Shown in pieces: positions 36,165-47,907 of a DNA stretch of 64,000 nucleotides (its first letter is position 1; the number at the start of each line of letters is the position of its first letter). Source of the stretch: Pseudomonas sp. B21_DOA (GTDB lineage: Bacteria > Pseudomonadota > Gammaproteobacteria > Pseudomonadales > Pseudomonadaceae); NCBI GenBank assembly GCA_030544685.1, contig CP086683.1:5208001-5272000 (forward strand), given 5' to 3'. The position numbers and the translations under genes were made by a program. Below the pieces are notes generated by a model. The model was not told the DNA's origin. It saw nothing but the letters and a program-made list of their open reading frames with translations, and made no database searches.

Positions 36165-36881
36165 TCAGCTGGCTTTTCGGTCCGCCATGACTTTCGGGTA
36201 AAAGCGTTTTATCGCCAGGTCGGCGTTGTCGATCAAGGTCATGCACGCCCACACGCCACGGGTCGAATCGCGCGCGGCGATGGCGTCGGCCATGTCTTTA
36301 TGGATCGGCAAGGTGCGGCGCAGTTCATCGGGGTCGGCGGCGGAGACTTCGAACGACACCGCCAGCAACGCGCCGAGGGCCGGGACCATTTGTTCGATGA
36401 ACTGATTATGGCTGGCGGCCAGGATGCATTCGTGGAAGGCCTGGTCGGCACGGTTGTAGTCGATGCCGCTGTCGACGGCACGCTCCAGTGCGTTGAAGGC
36501 CAGTTGCACCGCTTCGATCTGCTCCGGCGTCGCCCGCTCACAGGCCCAGCGCACCGCCATCGGCTCAATGGTACGGCGCAAATCCAGCAGGTCATCGACG
36601 AAGTTTTCCGGCAAGCCGTTGCGCGATAGCCAACCGACCACTTGCGGATCGAACAGATTCCAGCGCCGGACCGGCAATACCCGCGTGCCAACCTTCGGCC
36701 CGACTTCGAGCATGCCTTTGGCGACGAGGGTTTTGATGGCTTCGCGAATGACCGTGCGGCTGACGCCAAGCTGCTCGCCCAGATCCGCCTCGACCTTGAT
36801 GGTCTGCCCCGGCTTGACCTGACCGGCAGCAATCCAGCTGCCCAGCCAGTCAACGGTCGACGCATGAAAGCTGCTGGACAT
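36165..36881 (-). CDS. FadR-subfamily GntR regulator of the sugar cluster
   Basis: A 238-residue regulator with an N-terminal winged helix (GQTIKVEADLGEQLGVSRTV, IREAIKTLVAKGMLEV) and an all-helical FCD ligand domain (LLDLRRTIEPMAVRWACE, DQAFHECILAASHNQFIEQM). The FCD His/Asp residues that bind a metal and a small acid or sugar acid appear present. ATG 36881 follows GAGG at five bases. A 14-base site is shared by its own upstream region and that of araF, suggesting autoregulation and control of the transporter. Confidence 0.88.
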   Translation of the reverse strand: MSSSFHASTVDWLGSWIAAGQVKPGQTIKVEADLGEQLGVSRTVIREAIKTLVAKGMLEVGPKVGTRVLPVRRWNLFDPQVVGWLSRNGLPENFVDDLLDLRRTIEPMAVRWACERATPEQIEAVQLAFNALERAVDSGIDYNRADQAFHECILAASHNQFIEQMVPALGALLAVSFEVSAADPDELRRTLPIHKDMADAIAARDSTRGVWACMTLIDNADLAIKRFYPKVMADRKAS

Positions 36882-36918
36882 GTACACCTCAAGGCGAATC
36901 GCGATGGGGGCCTACGCT

Positions 36919-36932
36919 AATCATCATACGAT
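36919..36932. promoter_or_regulatory. Candidate FadR-type operator upstream of the regulator gene
   Basis: AATCATCATACGAT on the plus strand, 38-51 bases upstream of the regulator start, identical to the site upstream of araF. The core ATC-RTAY-GAT is palindromic. Confidence 0.65.
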
Positions 36933-36970
36933 TAACAGTCAATCGGATTTTTTCAGCTTGCACAAACCAT

Positions 36971-37059
36971 TGTGGAGCGAGCCTGCTCGCGAAAGCGTCG
37001 TGCCAGTCAACAATGATTGCGACTGATACACCGCGTTCGCGAGCAGGCTCGCTCCCACG
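36971..37059. repeat. REP pair of the GAGCGAGCCTGCTCGCGAA type
   Basis: TGTGGAGCGAGCCTGCTCGC and its inverse ending GAGCAGGCTCGCTCCCACG, between the DUF1285 gene end and the FadR-type regulator's upstream region. Confidence 0.9.
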
Positions 37060-37072
37060 AAGGTGATGTGTT

Positions 37073-37633
37073 TTAAGGTTCGAGGCCGATGCGGAAGAAC
37101 TCGCCGCCACTCCACACGCCCAACCAGCGCTGACCATCGATCTCGCGGCTCACCGCCAATTCCACCAACTGGTAAAACACATTGCGGTGAATCAGCGCTT
37201 CAAGGTTGCTGCGCACATGCACATAAGGCGCAGGCTCTTGGGTCTCAGGATCGATCTCGACACGGATCGGATGATCCGCTCCCGCCTCGATGGTTTCCTC
37301 GACGTTGCTGGTAAAGCGCAAGACCTGCGCCTCGCCCTCGCCTTCCACTTCCACCGCAACCGCCACAAACGGCGCGTCATCGACCTTGATCCCGACCTTC
37401 TCGACCGGGGTGATCAGGAAGTAATCATCGCCGTCGCGGCGGATGATGGTGGAGAACAGTTTGACCATCGGCTTGCGCCCGATCGGTGTGCCCAGGTAAT
37501 ACCAGGTGCCGTCACGGGCGATGCGCATGTCGATGTCGCCGCAGAAATCCGGGTTCCACAAATGCACCGGTGGCAGGCCTTTGGTCTTGGGGATCTGCCC
37601 CAGCAGGTCATTGGCTGTTTGCGGGTCACTCAT
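37073..37633 (-). CDS. DUF1285 protein
   Basis: A 186-residue cytosolic protein of the DUF1285 family: [60 protein letters not shown] and [20 protein letters not shown]. The full family length is present. The family's structure is known from structural genomics but no function is assigned. It is followed upstream by the DUF4823 lipoprotein gene, 14 bases away, and the two probably share a transcript. Confidence 0.88.
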   Translation of the reverse strand: MSDPQTANDLLGQIPKTKGLPPVHLWNPDFCGDIDMRIARDGTWYYLGTPIGRKPMVKLFSTIIRRDGDDYFLITPVEKVGIKVDDAPFVAVAVEVEGEGEAQVLRFTSNVEETIEAGADHPIRVEIDPETQEPAPYVHVRSNLEALIHRNVFYQLVELAVSREIDGQRWLGVWSGGEFFRIGLEP

Positions 37634-37647
37634 GGCGTACTCCTTGA

Positions 37648-38253
37648 TTACTGGTCGCCGATCCCCAGCAGGCTGCGTGCGTACTGCGCCAGCGGCGGAC
37701 CGATGAGGTCTTCGGGTTTGGAGTCATGGAACGTCAGTAAACCGCCACGACTCTTGATCCGTGCAGTATCAATCAAATACTGGGTGCTGGTCTCGATCAA
37801 CATGATCTGAATCACGCCGCCGTCGATACCGAGGCGATCCACCGCCTCTTGATCCAGCCACTCGTCGGAGTTGCCGATGCGGTCGTCAGCCTTGGCGAAA
37901 CGTGTGTAGAGCAGGTAATGCGCGCCGGCATCACGGGCTTCGCCCATGGCTTGATCGAGGCCTTCCGGCGCACGGGCGCGGCGGACCATCGGGAAGTATT
38001 CGACAAAGCCCTTGAAGGCTTCTTCGGCGACCACGTTCGGCCGTGGATAGGGACCACCCGGCGGCGCGAACGCGCCCTGGGCGATGAAGATGAACGAGTC
38101 CGGCTGAATGCGGATATTGTTCACCCGGCGGCTGTCGCTGTGGTCCAGAAGCCCCGCATCGCTCATGTGATAGCGAGTGCCTTCGGCCATATCGCTGACA
38201 TTCATGCAGCCACCAAGCGCCAAAACGGCCAGCAGCAAAACCAGGCTACGCAT
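37648..38253 (-). CDS. DUF4823 lipoprotein
   Basis: A 201-residue lipoprotein: signal [15 protein letters not shown] with lipobox LGGC, then [16 protein letters not shown] and a body with [20 protein letters not shown] and [20 protein letters not shown], as in DUF4823. ATG 38253 follows GGAGGAA; the longer frame enters a REP and is rejected. Likely anchored in the outer membrane. No function is known. Confidence 0.85.
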   Translation of the reverse strand: MRSLVLLLAVLALGGCMNVSDMAEGTRYHMSDAGLLDHSDSRRVNNIRIQPDSFIFIAQGAFAPPGGPYPRPNVVAEEAFKGFVEYFPMVRRARAPEGLDQAMGEARDAGAHYLLYTRFAKADDRIGNSDEWLDQEAVDRLGIDGGVIQIMLIETSTQYLIDTARIKSRGGLLTFHDSKPEDLIGPPLAQYARSLLGIGDQ

Positions 38254-38344
38254 CCTATTCCTCCAGAAGCCGGTGTCGGAAAACCGGCGAATGGCCGTTG
38301 GATGCAGCTTTTGCGCCAGCTCGGCAAATTCAGTGATAGAGGCA

Positions 38345-38428
38345 TTCGCGAGCAGGCTCGCTCCCACAATTGAAATGCATTCCAAATGCGGGAGCGACGG
38401 TGCGACGATTCGACCTGCTCGCGAAAGC
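38345..38428. repeat. Degenerate REP, interrupted on one arm
   Basis: One arm TTCGCGAGCAGGCTCGCTCC is intact. The other (GGGAGCGA ... CCTGCTCGCGAA) is split by an extra run of about 15 bases. It lies between moaA and the DUF4823 gene. Confidence 0.75.
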
Positions 38429-38434
38429 GATTAT

Positions 38435-39403
38435 TCAGCCGCCAATAATCTTCATGACAGTAGCACCACCGGAGAACGCCACCTCCTGCTTGTCACTCAA
38501 CGCCTTGACCAGCAACCGTTGCAGCGCCGGCAACGCCTGATGGCGCGGCTTGTCGAGCAGATCGCCGACATAGTGGCGGTTGCTCGACGACAAACAGCCA
38601 TGCAGCCAACCGGTAGACGACAGGCGCAAGCGCGAGCAGGTGCGGCAGAACGGCACGCTTTCGTTGGCGATCACCCCGAAATTGCCGCGACCGGGGATCG
38701 CGTAGCGTACCGCTGTGGCATCCACCGGTGCGTCGGTCTGGGCGTATTCATAACGTTCGCCGATCAGGCCGCGCAACTGCTCAAGGCTGACGAACTGCTG
38801 CAGGAATGCGTTGGAATCTTTGGCCAGATGGCCCATGCGCATCAGCTCGATGAAGCGCAGTTCGAAGCCGCGCTCCAGACAGTAGTCGAGCAGCGGCATG
38901 ACCTGATCGAGGTTTTGCCCGCGCAACGGCACCATGTTGACCTTGATCTTCATCCCGGCGGCGGCAGCCTGATCCATGCCATCAAGCACGCTGGCCAGGT
39001 CGCCGCCACGGGCGATGCTGCGAAAAGCAGCGGCATCAAGGGTATCGAGGGAAACGTTGATCCGGCGCAGACCGGCATCGACCAGCAGCGGCAGTTTTTT
39101 CGCGAGGAGTTGACCGTTGGTGGTCAGACTGATGTCGTCGAGGCCCATCTGGCCGACGGCAGTCATGAACGATTCGAGCTTGGGGCTGACCAGTGGCTCG
39201 CCGCCGGTGATGCGCAGGCGCTCGATGCCGGCCGCTTCGATCAGGTATTCGACGCCGCGTGCCATGGCTTCGGCCGACAGTTCATCCTGCGCAGCGACCA
39301 ACCGCTTGCCGTTGGGCACGCAGTAGGTACAGGCGTAGTTGCAGGCAGAGGTCAGGCTGATGCGCAGATTGCGAAAACGCCTGCCTTGACGGTCAACGAT
39401 CAT
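38435..39403 (-). CDS. moaA: GTP 3',8-cyclase (molybdenum cofactor synthesis)
   Basis: A radical-SAM enzyme that starts molybdopterin synthesis from GTP, 322 residues. The SAM cluster is in SLTSACNYACTYCVPNGKRL (CxxxCxxC). It has ITGGEPLVSPKLE, LTTNGQLLAKKLP, NVSLDTLDAAAFRSI and the C-terminal cluster Cys residues in FCRTCSRLRLSSTGWLHGCL. ATG 39403 (MIVDRQGRRF) is preferred because an upstream start adds non-family residues. The molybdopterin it helps make would be needed by the hydroxylase near 60 kb. Confidence 0.93.
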   Translation of the reverse strand: MIVDRQGRRFRNLRISLTSACNYACTYCVPNGKRLVAAQDELSAEAMARGVEYLIEAAGIERLRITGGEPLVSPKLESFMTAVGQMGLDDISLTTNGQLLAKKLPLLVDAGLRRINVSLDTLDAAAFRSIARGGDLASVLDGMDQAAAAGMKIKVNMVPLRGQNLDQVMPLLDYCLERGFELRFIELMRMGHLAKDSNAFLQQFVSLEQLRGLIGERYEYAQTDAPVDATAVRYAIPGRGNFGVIANESVPFCRTCSRLRLSSTGWLHGCLSSSNRHYVGDLLDKPRHQALPALQRLLVKALSDKQEVAFSGGATVMKIIGG

Positions 39404-39541
39404 GAAACACTCCGGCGAAAGAAAATCGAGCGAGCAAAACTTGACTGAGAAATCAGGTTTTAGCAAGCCCTATGCCTGAGTATATTCCTGTGCTATTGCG
39501 CCATGTTGCGAAAACACGGCGCAATCAGCCCGCTGAATGGC

Positions 39542-40180
39542 TTATGTGCTCGGCGTTTCCGGGTCGCGCTTGCGCTTGTTGCCCATGCGCACGCCGATGT
39601 CCATCAGGAACTGGAAGAAGCCTTCCTGATCTTCCAGCACATTGCTCCAGAATGGCGAGTGATACAGCGCCACCGCGCCGTGCACCAGCGCCCAGGATGC
39701 GCAGTAGTGGAAGTATGGAGGCACGTCTTCGAGCTTGCCTTCGCTGATGCGACCCTTGATCAACAGCGTCAGGCGTTCGAAGTTCGAGGCACGGATCTTG
39801 TGCAGCTCCTCGACCATCTCCGGCACCTGATTGCCCTTGACGACTTTCTCTTCGAGGCGGTCGAACAGGCGATAGCGCTGCGGGTCGCGCATGCGGAATT
39901 CGAAGTAGGCGCGGGACAGCGCTTCCTTGTCCTTGTCGACATCAGCCGAATGCAGCAGCTCGTTCAGATCGCGCTCGTAATCGAGCATCAGGCGCAAGTA
40001 GATCTCGGCCTTGGATTTGAAGTGCTTGTAGATCGTGCCTTTGCCGATACCCACGGCATCAGCAATCATCTCGACGGTGACACTGTCTTCACCCTGGTCG
40101 AGGAACAGCTTGAGCGCGGTATCGAGAATTTCCTGCTCGCGGCGACGAAACTCACGGACCTTACGAGGTTCTTTATGCAT
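39542..40180 (-). CDS. TetR-family regulator
   Basis: A 212-residue regulator with N-terminal helix-turn-helix (EQEILDTALKLFLDQGEDSV, TVEMIADAVGIGKGTIYKHF) and a helical ligand domain (YFHYCASWALVHGAVALYHS). Its position beside RgsA and tatD is conserved in Pseudomonas. Its target and effector are unknown. Confidence 0.88.
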   Translation of the reverse strand: MHKEPRKVREFRRREQEILDTALKLFLDQGEDSVTVEMIADAVGIGKGTIYKHFKSKAEIYLRLMLDYERDLNELLHSADVDKDKEALSRAYFEFRMRDPQRYRLFDRLEEKVVKGNQVPEMVEELHKIRASNFERLTLLIKGRISEGKLEDVPPYFHYCASWALVHGAVALYHSPFWSNVLEDQEGFFQFLMDIGVRMGNKRKRDPETPST

Positions 40181-40364
40181 AAGAAAAAGGTCTGAAGGGT
40201 CAAAATTCGAAGCCGCGTATTATGCCTAACTTGCACAAAAAGCACGGTTCATCGACCAAATCTGTGTTTCTTGTTCATTTCGAGAACGATTAGGGTGCAA
40301 TGAGAACTCAACTGAAGCAAACGTATTCCAAATTTGTTTAAAAACCCCGACCGGCTCACTGGAC

Positions 40365-40507
40365 TGCGCGCCAGACTGATCAATACTTGAACTGTCGGGC
40401 GACATCTCCCCAAGTGTCGCGCCGGTAAAGGTACCAACGGACCGCGTGCCTTTGTTTTACTCCTAATGGTCTTAACCCGGATTCACCCCCAGAACCCGGG
40501 TTTTTTT
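40365..40507 (+). ncRNA. rgsA: Small RNA RgsA (P16) with promoter and terminator
   Basis: A 347-base gap between the TetR and tatD genes holds a small transcript unit. A stem GCGACA/TGTCGC carries a C-rich loop TCTCCCC (40399-40420). It ends in an intrinsic terminator (AACCCGG/CCGGGTT with seven T, 40473-40507). A possible sigma-S-like -10 CCAGACT lies near 40371, which would start the RNA near 40384, about 120 bases long. In Pseudomonas the RpoS- and Gac-dependent RNA RgsA is encoded here, next to the tatD-like gene; the assignment rests on that conserved place, size and structure. Confidence 0.72.
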
Positions 40508-40527
40508 GCCTGCGATTTGGCCAGCGG

Positions 40528-41319
40528 TCACGGGGCAGAATTAACACTCGCCAGCGGGAACAGACGCTTGAAGTTCTCTGTGGTCTGCTCGGCAAAGCGC
40601 TCGTAGTTTTCACCGCGCAACATCGCCAGAAACTCCGCGACTTCGCGCACGTACTGCGGCAGGTTCGGCTTGCCGCGATACGGGATCGGCGCCAGGTACG
40701 GCGAGTCGGTTTCCACCAGCAGGCGATCGGCCGGCACTTTGCTCGCCACGTCACGCAAGGCGTCGGCATTGCGGAACGTGACGATGCCCGACAGGGAAAT
40801 GTAATAGCCCATGTCCAGCGCCGCTTTGGCCATGTCCCAGTCTTCAGTGAAGCAATGCAACACACCGGCCTGTGGCAACGCCGCTTCGCGCAGCAGTTCG
40901 AGGGTGTCGGCACGGGCGCCACGGGTGTGGATGATCACCGGTTTGCCGGTCTGCTGTGCCGCTTGCAGGTGCAGGCGAAACGATTCCTGCTGCAGCTCGG
41001 CGGCCTCCGGCTCGTAGTGATAATCGAGGCCGGTTTCGCCGATCGCCACCACTTTCGGGTGATTGAGTTCGTGCAGCAGCCAGTCCAGCGCTGGCGCCGC
41101 GCCCGGCTGCACATCCAGCGGATGCACACCGACCGAACAATCGACATCGTCATAACGTTCAGCGAGGGCTTTGACGTCGGCGGCGTTGTCAGCGCTGACG
41201 CCGATGCACAGAAAATGTCCGACCCCACGCTCGCGGGCCGCAGCGAGTGCGGCATCCAGCGAGCCGTCATGGGCGGCGAGGTCGAGACGATCAAGGTGAC
41301 AATGGGAATCTACGAGCAT
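40528..41319 (-). CDS. tatD: TatD-family metal-dependent hydrolase (DNase)
   Basis: A 263-residue TIM-barrel hydrolase. It has metal ligands DSHCHLDRLDL, the Glu ligand in AIGETGLDYHYEP, IIHTRGARADTLELL, VLHCFTEDW, and the late Asp in LLVETDSPYLAPIPYRGKPN. The family has 3'-5' nuclease activity on DNA. It is downstream of pilZ in the run from fabD to tatD on the minus strand. Confidence 0.9.
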   Translation of the reverse strand: MLVDSHCHLDRLDLAAHDGSLDAALAAARERGVGHFLCIGVSADNAADVKALAERYDDVDCSVGVHPLDVQPGAAPALDWLLHELNHPKVVAIGETGLDYHYEPEAAELQQESFRLHLQAAQQTGKPVIIHTRGARADTLELLREAALPQAGVLHCFTEDWDMAKAALDMGYYISLSGIVTFRNADALRDVASKVPADRLLVETDSPYLAPIPYRGKPNLPQYVREVAEFLAMLRGENYERFAEQTTENFKRLFPLASVNSAP

Positions 41320-41334
41320 AAAAAGGACTGCAAC

Positions 41335-41691
41335 TTACATCGTATGAGTGGGACGGTCGGATTTCAGCGCTCCGGCCAGATGAGTTTCGATGCGACTGCG
41401 CGCAGTGTCGTCGCCGTCGTTGAACTGCACGCCGACACCGGCGGCGCGATTGCCTTGTGCACCTTTGGGGGTGATCCAGGCGACTTTGCCGGCGACGGGA
41501 ATTTTTTCCGCTTCATCCATCAGGTGCAACAGCATGAACACCTCGTCGCCCAACCGGTAGCTTTTGTTGGTCGGGATGAACAGACCACCATTCTTGATGA
41601 ACGGCATGTAGGCGGCGTAAAGCACCGACTTGTCCTTGATGGTCAGGGACAAGATGCCGTTACGTGGCCCCGGGCTGACAGGCTCAATCAT
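41335..41691 (-). CDS. pilZ: PilZ-domain protein (type IV pilus)
   Basis: A 118-residue protein of the original PilZ type, needed for type IV pilus assembly. It has GILSLTIKDKSVLYAAYMPF, GGLFIPTNKSYRLGDEVFML, and VAWITPKGAQGNRAAGVGVQ. The RxxxR and DxSxxG motifs that bind cyclic-di-GMP are absent, as in PilZ proper. ATG 41691 follows GGAGGTGA. It lies between holB and tatD, the order conserved in Pseudomonas. Confidence 0.93.
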   Translation of the reverse strand: MIEPVSPGPRNGILSLTIKDKSVLYAAYMPFIKNGGLFIPTNKSYRLGDEVFMLLHLMDEAEKIPVAGKVAWITPKGAQGNRAAGVGVQFNDGDDTARSRIETHLAGALKSDRPTHTM

Positions 41692-41733
41692 GTTCACCTC
41701 CACTGCTGATTTTCAGAGTCTAGGTACACATTC

Positions 41734-44543
<2,810 letters not shown>

Positions 44544-44546
44544 GAA

Positions 44547-45362
44547 TCAGGCATCCAGTAGCGCGCGGGCAATGGTTTGCAGTTTACGGGTGAGCGGGCC
44601 AACCGGCCAGCTCAGTGCAGCACAGGCGCGTACCGGCCAGACGCCATAAACGCTGTTGCAGACAAACACTTCATCAGCCCATTGCAGCTGTTCGAGGCTG
44701 ATATCGGCGATTTGCGTGGGGATGGCCAGTGACTCGGCCTGAAACAATATTTCCTCGCGCATCACCCCGGCAACGCCGCAGCGCTTCAAGTCGGGCGTGA
44801 TCAAGCCGCCGTCGCGCACCAGGAAAATATTGCTGAACACGCCTTCGACGACGCGCCCGGCCTGATCGAGCATCAAGCCTTCGGCATGATCGCTGTCCTG
44901 CCATTCGGCGCGGGCGAGCACCTGTTCCAGTCGATTCAAATGTTTCAATCCGGCCAACAACGGCTGCGTAGATAAACGCGTGTTGCAGGGATACAGGCGG
45001 ATGCCGTGCTCGGCATGGGCAGCGGGATAAGCCGCCGGCGGGTTGCCTTGCAGAATGCGTCGGGCCTGCGCCGCAGGATCGGGCGCATAACCGCGCAAAC
45101 CGTCGCCACGAGTGAGGATGAGCTTGAGCACGCCCTCGCCCATCGCAGCGGCATAGCTGAGCAGCTCATGGCGAACCAGCTCGAGATCGGTCGCGATGGC
45201 CAGACGCACGCAGCCATCAGCCAGACGCGCCAGGTGCCGATCCAGCAGGACCGGCTGACCATTGCGCACAGCGATGGTCTCGAAAAGACCATCGCCGTAA
45301 GCCAGGCCGCGATCTTTCAGCGACAGCGCGTCAGCCGGTTGACCGTCGACCCAGCTGTCCAT
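44547..45362 (-). CDS. pabC: Aminodeoxychorismate lyase
   Basis: A PLP enzyme of fold type IV, 271 residues, that makes 4-aminobenzoate for folate. It has SLKDRGLAYGDGLFETIAVR, the PLP lysine in LKHLNRLEQVLARAE, AEGLMLDQAGRVVEGVFSNI, and WADEVFVCNSVYGVWPVRA. Its ATG overlaps the fabF stop by one base; the order fabF-pabC-mltG-tmk is conserved. Confidence 0.93.
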   Translation of the reverse strand: MDSWVDGQPADALSLKDRGLAYGDGLFETIAVRNGQPVLLDRHLARLADGCVRLAIATDLELVRHELLSYAAAMGEGVLKLILTRGDGLRGYAPDPAAQARRILQGNPPAAYPAAHAEHGIRLYPCNTRLSTQPLLAGLKHLNRLEQVLARAEWQDSDHAEGLMLDQAGRVVEGVFSNIFLVRDGGLITPDLKRCGVAGVMREEILFQAESLAIPTQIADISLEQLQWADEVFVCNSVYGVWPVRACAALSWPVGPLTRKLQTIARALLDA

Positions 45363-46606
45363 CAGCCGGCGAACCGACGGAACGCCAGGGTGCCGTTGGT
45401 GCCGCCAAAACCGAAGGAGTTGGACAGCACGACATCGATGTCCATGTTGCGCGCGGTGTGCGCGACGAAATCGAGATCGCAGCCTTCGTCCGGCTCATCA
45501 AGGTTGATGGTCGGCGGCGCCACCTGGCTGTTGATGGCCAGCACGCTGAAGATCGCCTCGACCGCGCCCGCCGCACCCAACAGATGGCCGGTCATCGACT
45601 TGGTCGAGCTGACGGCCAGCTTGTAGGCGTGATCGCCGAACACCGACTTGATCGCATTGGCTTCGGCGAGGTCGCCGGCCGGCGTCGAGGTGCCGTGAGC
45701 GTTGATGTACTGCACCTGGTCGACGTTGATCTTCGCGTCGCGCAGGGCATTGGTGATGCAGCGCGCGGCACCGGCGCCATCGGCGGGTGGCGAGGTCATG
45801 TGGAACGCATCGCCGCTGGTGCCGAAACCGATCAGCTCGGCGTAGATCGTCGCACCACGGGCCTTGGCGTGTTCGAGCTCTTCGAGAACCAGCGCACCGG
45901 CACCGTCGGACAGAACAAAGCCGTCACGGCCCTTGTCCCATGGACGGCTGGCGCGGGTCGGCTCGTCGTTGCGGGTCGACAGCGCACGGGACGCGCCGAA
46001 GCCGCCCATACCCAGACCGCAGGCGGCCATTTCCGCACCGCCGGCAATCATCACGTCGGCTTCGTCGTACATGATGTTGCGCGCTGCCATGCCGATGCAG
46101 TGCGTACCGGTGGTGCATGCGGTGGCGATGGCGTAGTTGGGTCCCTGTGCGCCCAGATGGATCGACAGGAAGCCGGAAATCATATTGATGATCGAGCCAG
46201 GCACAAAGAACGGCGAGATCCGTCGCGGACCGGTCTCGTGCAGGGTGCGGCTGGTCTCTTCGATATTGGTCAGACCGCCAATCCCCGAACCCATGGCCAC
46301 GCCAATGCGTTCACGGTTGGCATCGGTGACTTCCAGACCAGCGTTGCGCACGGCTTGAAAGCCTGCGGCGAGGCCGTACTGAATGAACAGGTCGAGCTTG
46401 CGCGCTTCCTTGACCGACAGGTATTCCTCGACATTGAAGCCTTTGACCGAGCCGCCGAAGCGAGTCGAATAGGCAGAAAGGTCGGTGTGTTCGATCAGAC
46501 CAATGCCACTGCGGCCAGCCAGAATGCCCTGCCAACTGCTCGGCACATCCGTGCCCAGTGGCGACAACATACCCATACCGGTGACTACGACGCGTCTACG
46601 CGACAC
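45362..46606 (-). CDS. fabF: 3-oxoacyl-ACP synthase II
   Basis: The condensing enzyme of fatty-acid elongation, 414 residues. It has the nucleophile Cys in [20 protein letters not shown], the two His residues in [12 protein letters not shown] and [16 protein letters not shown], and the ending [21 protein letters not shown] 46606 follows AAGGAG; an upstream ATG adds eleven residues not found in the family. Confidence 0.96.
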   Translation of the reverse strand: MSRRRVVVTGMGMLSPLGTDVPSSWQGILAGRSGIGLIEHTDLSAYSTRFGGSVKGFNVEEYLSVKEARKLDLFIQYGLAAGFQAVRNAGLEVTDANRERIGVAMGSGIGGLTNIEETSRTLHETGPRRISPFFVPGSIINMISGFLSIHLGAQGPNYAIATACTTGTHCIGMAARNIMYDEADVMIAGGAEMAACGLGMGGFGASRALSTRNDEPTRASRPWDKGRDGFVLSDGAGALVLEELEHAKARGATIYAELIGFGTSGDAFHMTSPPADGAGAARCITNALRDAKINVDQVQYINAHGTSTPAGDLAEANAIKSVFGDHAYKLAVSSTKSMTGHLLGAAGAVEAIFSVLAINSQVAPPTINLDEPDEGCDLDFVAHTARNMDIDVVLSNSFGFGGTNGTLAFRRFAG

Positions 46607-46649
46607 AGCACTCTCCTTTTTCAAATGACGACTTTGCATCAGGCCTAAA

Positions 46650-46686
46650 GAAAAAACCGCACGCCATGATGGCAGTGCGGTTTTTC
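46650..46686 (-). terminator. Intrinsic terminator between acpP and fabF
   Basis: AAAACCGCAC pairs with GTGCGGTTTT around a 14-base loop, with A and T runs on the two sides. It should end part of the acpP transcripts, matching the need for very high acpP expression. Confidence 0.85.
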
Positions 46687-46714
46687 CATGACAGCAAGCA
46701 ACGATTACAAACTA

Positions 46715-46951
46715 TTACGCCTGATGGCTGGTAACGTAGTCGATTGCAGCTTGTACAGTAGTGATCTTTTCAGCTTCTTCGTCAGGGATTTCGGTCTCGA
46801 ATTCCTCTTCCAGAGCCATCACCAGCTCAACGGTGTCAAGGGAGTCGGCACCCAGGTCTTCTACGAAGGAAGCGGTGTTGACCACTTCTTCTTCTTTAAC
46901 ACCCAGTTGCTCGGCAACGATTTTCTTGACGCGCTCTTCGATGGTGCTCAT
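46715..46951 (-). CDS. acpP: Acyl carrier protein
   Basis: The 78-residue acidic carrier of growing acyl chains. The phosphopantetheine serine is in [23 protein letters not shown] 46951 has a ribosome site AGGAGTG upstream. A 196-base gap to fabG allows an acpP promoter of its own. Confidence 0.98.
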   Translation of the reverse strand: MSTIEERVKKIVAEQLGVKEEEVVNTASFVEDLGADSLDTVELVMALEEEFETEIPDEEAEKITTVQAAIDYVTSHQA

Positions 46952-47147
46952 ACCTTGTTTTCACTCCTAATGGACAAATTCAGGCAGCTGGCCAGTGGGT
47001 AAGTGTATAGAAAGCCTTTTCAGTTTTTCAACTGAAAGCTTCACTCCTCAAACCCTGCGGCCCTCTGCCTATAAATAGATTGCAGCTTTATAACGGATTT
47101 TAGACAGCTCGTATGACATTTTTTTGAAGCAATCCGTCACATTTTAC

Positions 47148-47891
47148 TTACATGTACATCCCACCGTTCACCGGGATTGTAGCCCCGGTAACGTATGCCG
47201 CACCGTCAGATGCAAGAAAAGCGACCACGGACGCGATCTCTTGAGCTTGTCCCAGACGACCCAGCGGAATCTGCGTCTGCAAGGCTTCACGCTGTGCTTC
47301 AGGCAGTTCGCGGGTCATATCGGTGTCGATGAACCCTGGGGTTACCGAGTTGACCGTAATCGAACGCGAACCGACTTCACGCGCCATCGCCCGGCTGAAA
47401 CCTTCCAGACCGGCCTTGGCGGCTGCATAGTTTACTTGGCCGGCGTTGCCCATGGCACCCACCACCGAGCCAATACTGATAATTCGGCCCCAGCGCGCCT
47501 TGGTCATGCCACGCAGAACGCCCTTGGACAGGCGATACAGACTGTTCAGGTTGGTATCGATCACGTCGTACCATTCGTCGTCTTTCATGCGCATCATCAG
47601 GTTATCGCGGGTGATACCGGCATTATTGACCAGAATCGCTACCGGCGAACCGAACTGCTCCTGAATGCCAGCCAGTACGGCGCTGACCGATTCGTCGCTG
47701 GTGACATTGAGTTCGAAACCGGCGCCTTGGATGCCGTTTTCCTTCAGGGTCGCGGCAATGCGCTCGGCGCCCGATGCGGAGGTCGCGGTGCCGACAACAA
47801 TGGCGCCCTGACGACCCAATTCCAGCGCGATGGCCTGGCCGATACCGCGGCTTGCACCGGTGACCAGTGCAACTTTACCTTGCAGACTCAT
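47148..47891 (-). CDS. fabG: 3-oxoacyl-ACP reductase
   Basis: A NADPH-dependent SDR of 247 residues. It has VALVTGASRGIGQAIALELG, the NNAG motif LVNNAGITRDNLMMRMKDDE, the catalytic Ser in IISIGSVVGAMGNAGQVNYA, and the YAAAK of the active site. The end GATIPVNGGMYM is typical of FabG. It lies 16 bases after fabD. Confidence 0.97.
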   Translation of the reverse strand: MSLQGKVALVTGASRGIGQAIALELGRQGAIVVGTATSASGAERIAATLKENGIQGAGFELNVTSDESVSAVLAGIQEQFGSPVAILVNNAGITRDNLMMRMKDDEWYDVIDTNLNSLYRLSKGVLRGMTKARWGRIISIGSVVGAMGNAGQVNYAAAKAGLEGFSRAMAREVGSRSITVNSVTPGFIDTDMTRELPEAQREALQTQIPLGRLGQAQEIASVVAFLASDGAAYVTGATIPVNGGMYM

Positions 47892-47907
47892 GCAAGTTTC
47901 TCCTGAT

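Noticed and set aside
36031..36252. N-terminal extension of the SMP-30 lactonase
   Set aside because: The longer frame reads through a REP and yields non-family sequence. ATG 36030 has its own ribosome site and gives the usual family start.
11611..38428. CRISPR array
   Set aside because: The repeats are inverted pairs of REP type at operon borders, with no equal spacers and no cas genes.
47010..47040. A hairpin (TTTCAGTT/AACTGAAA) between fabG and acpP as a terminator
   Set aside because: It has a fair stem but no T run after it in the direction of transcription, so a terminator call is not supported.
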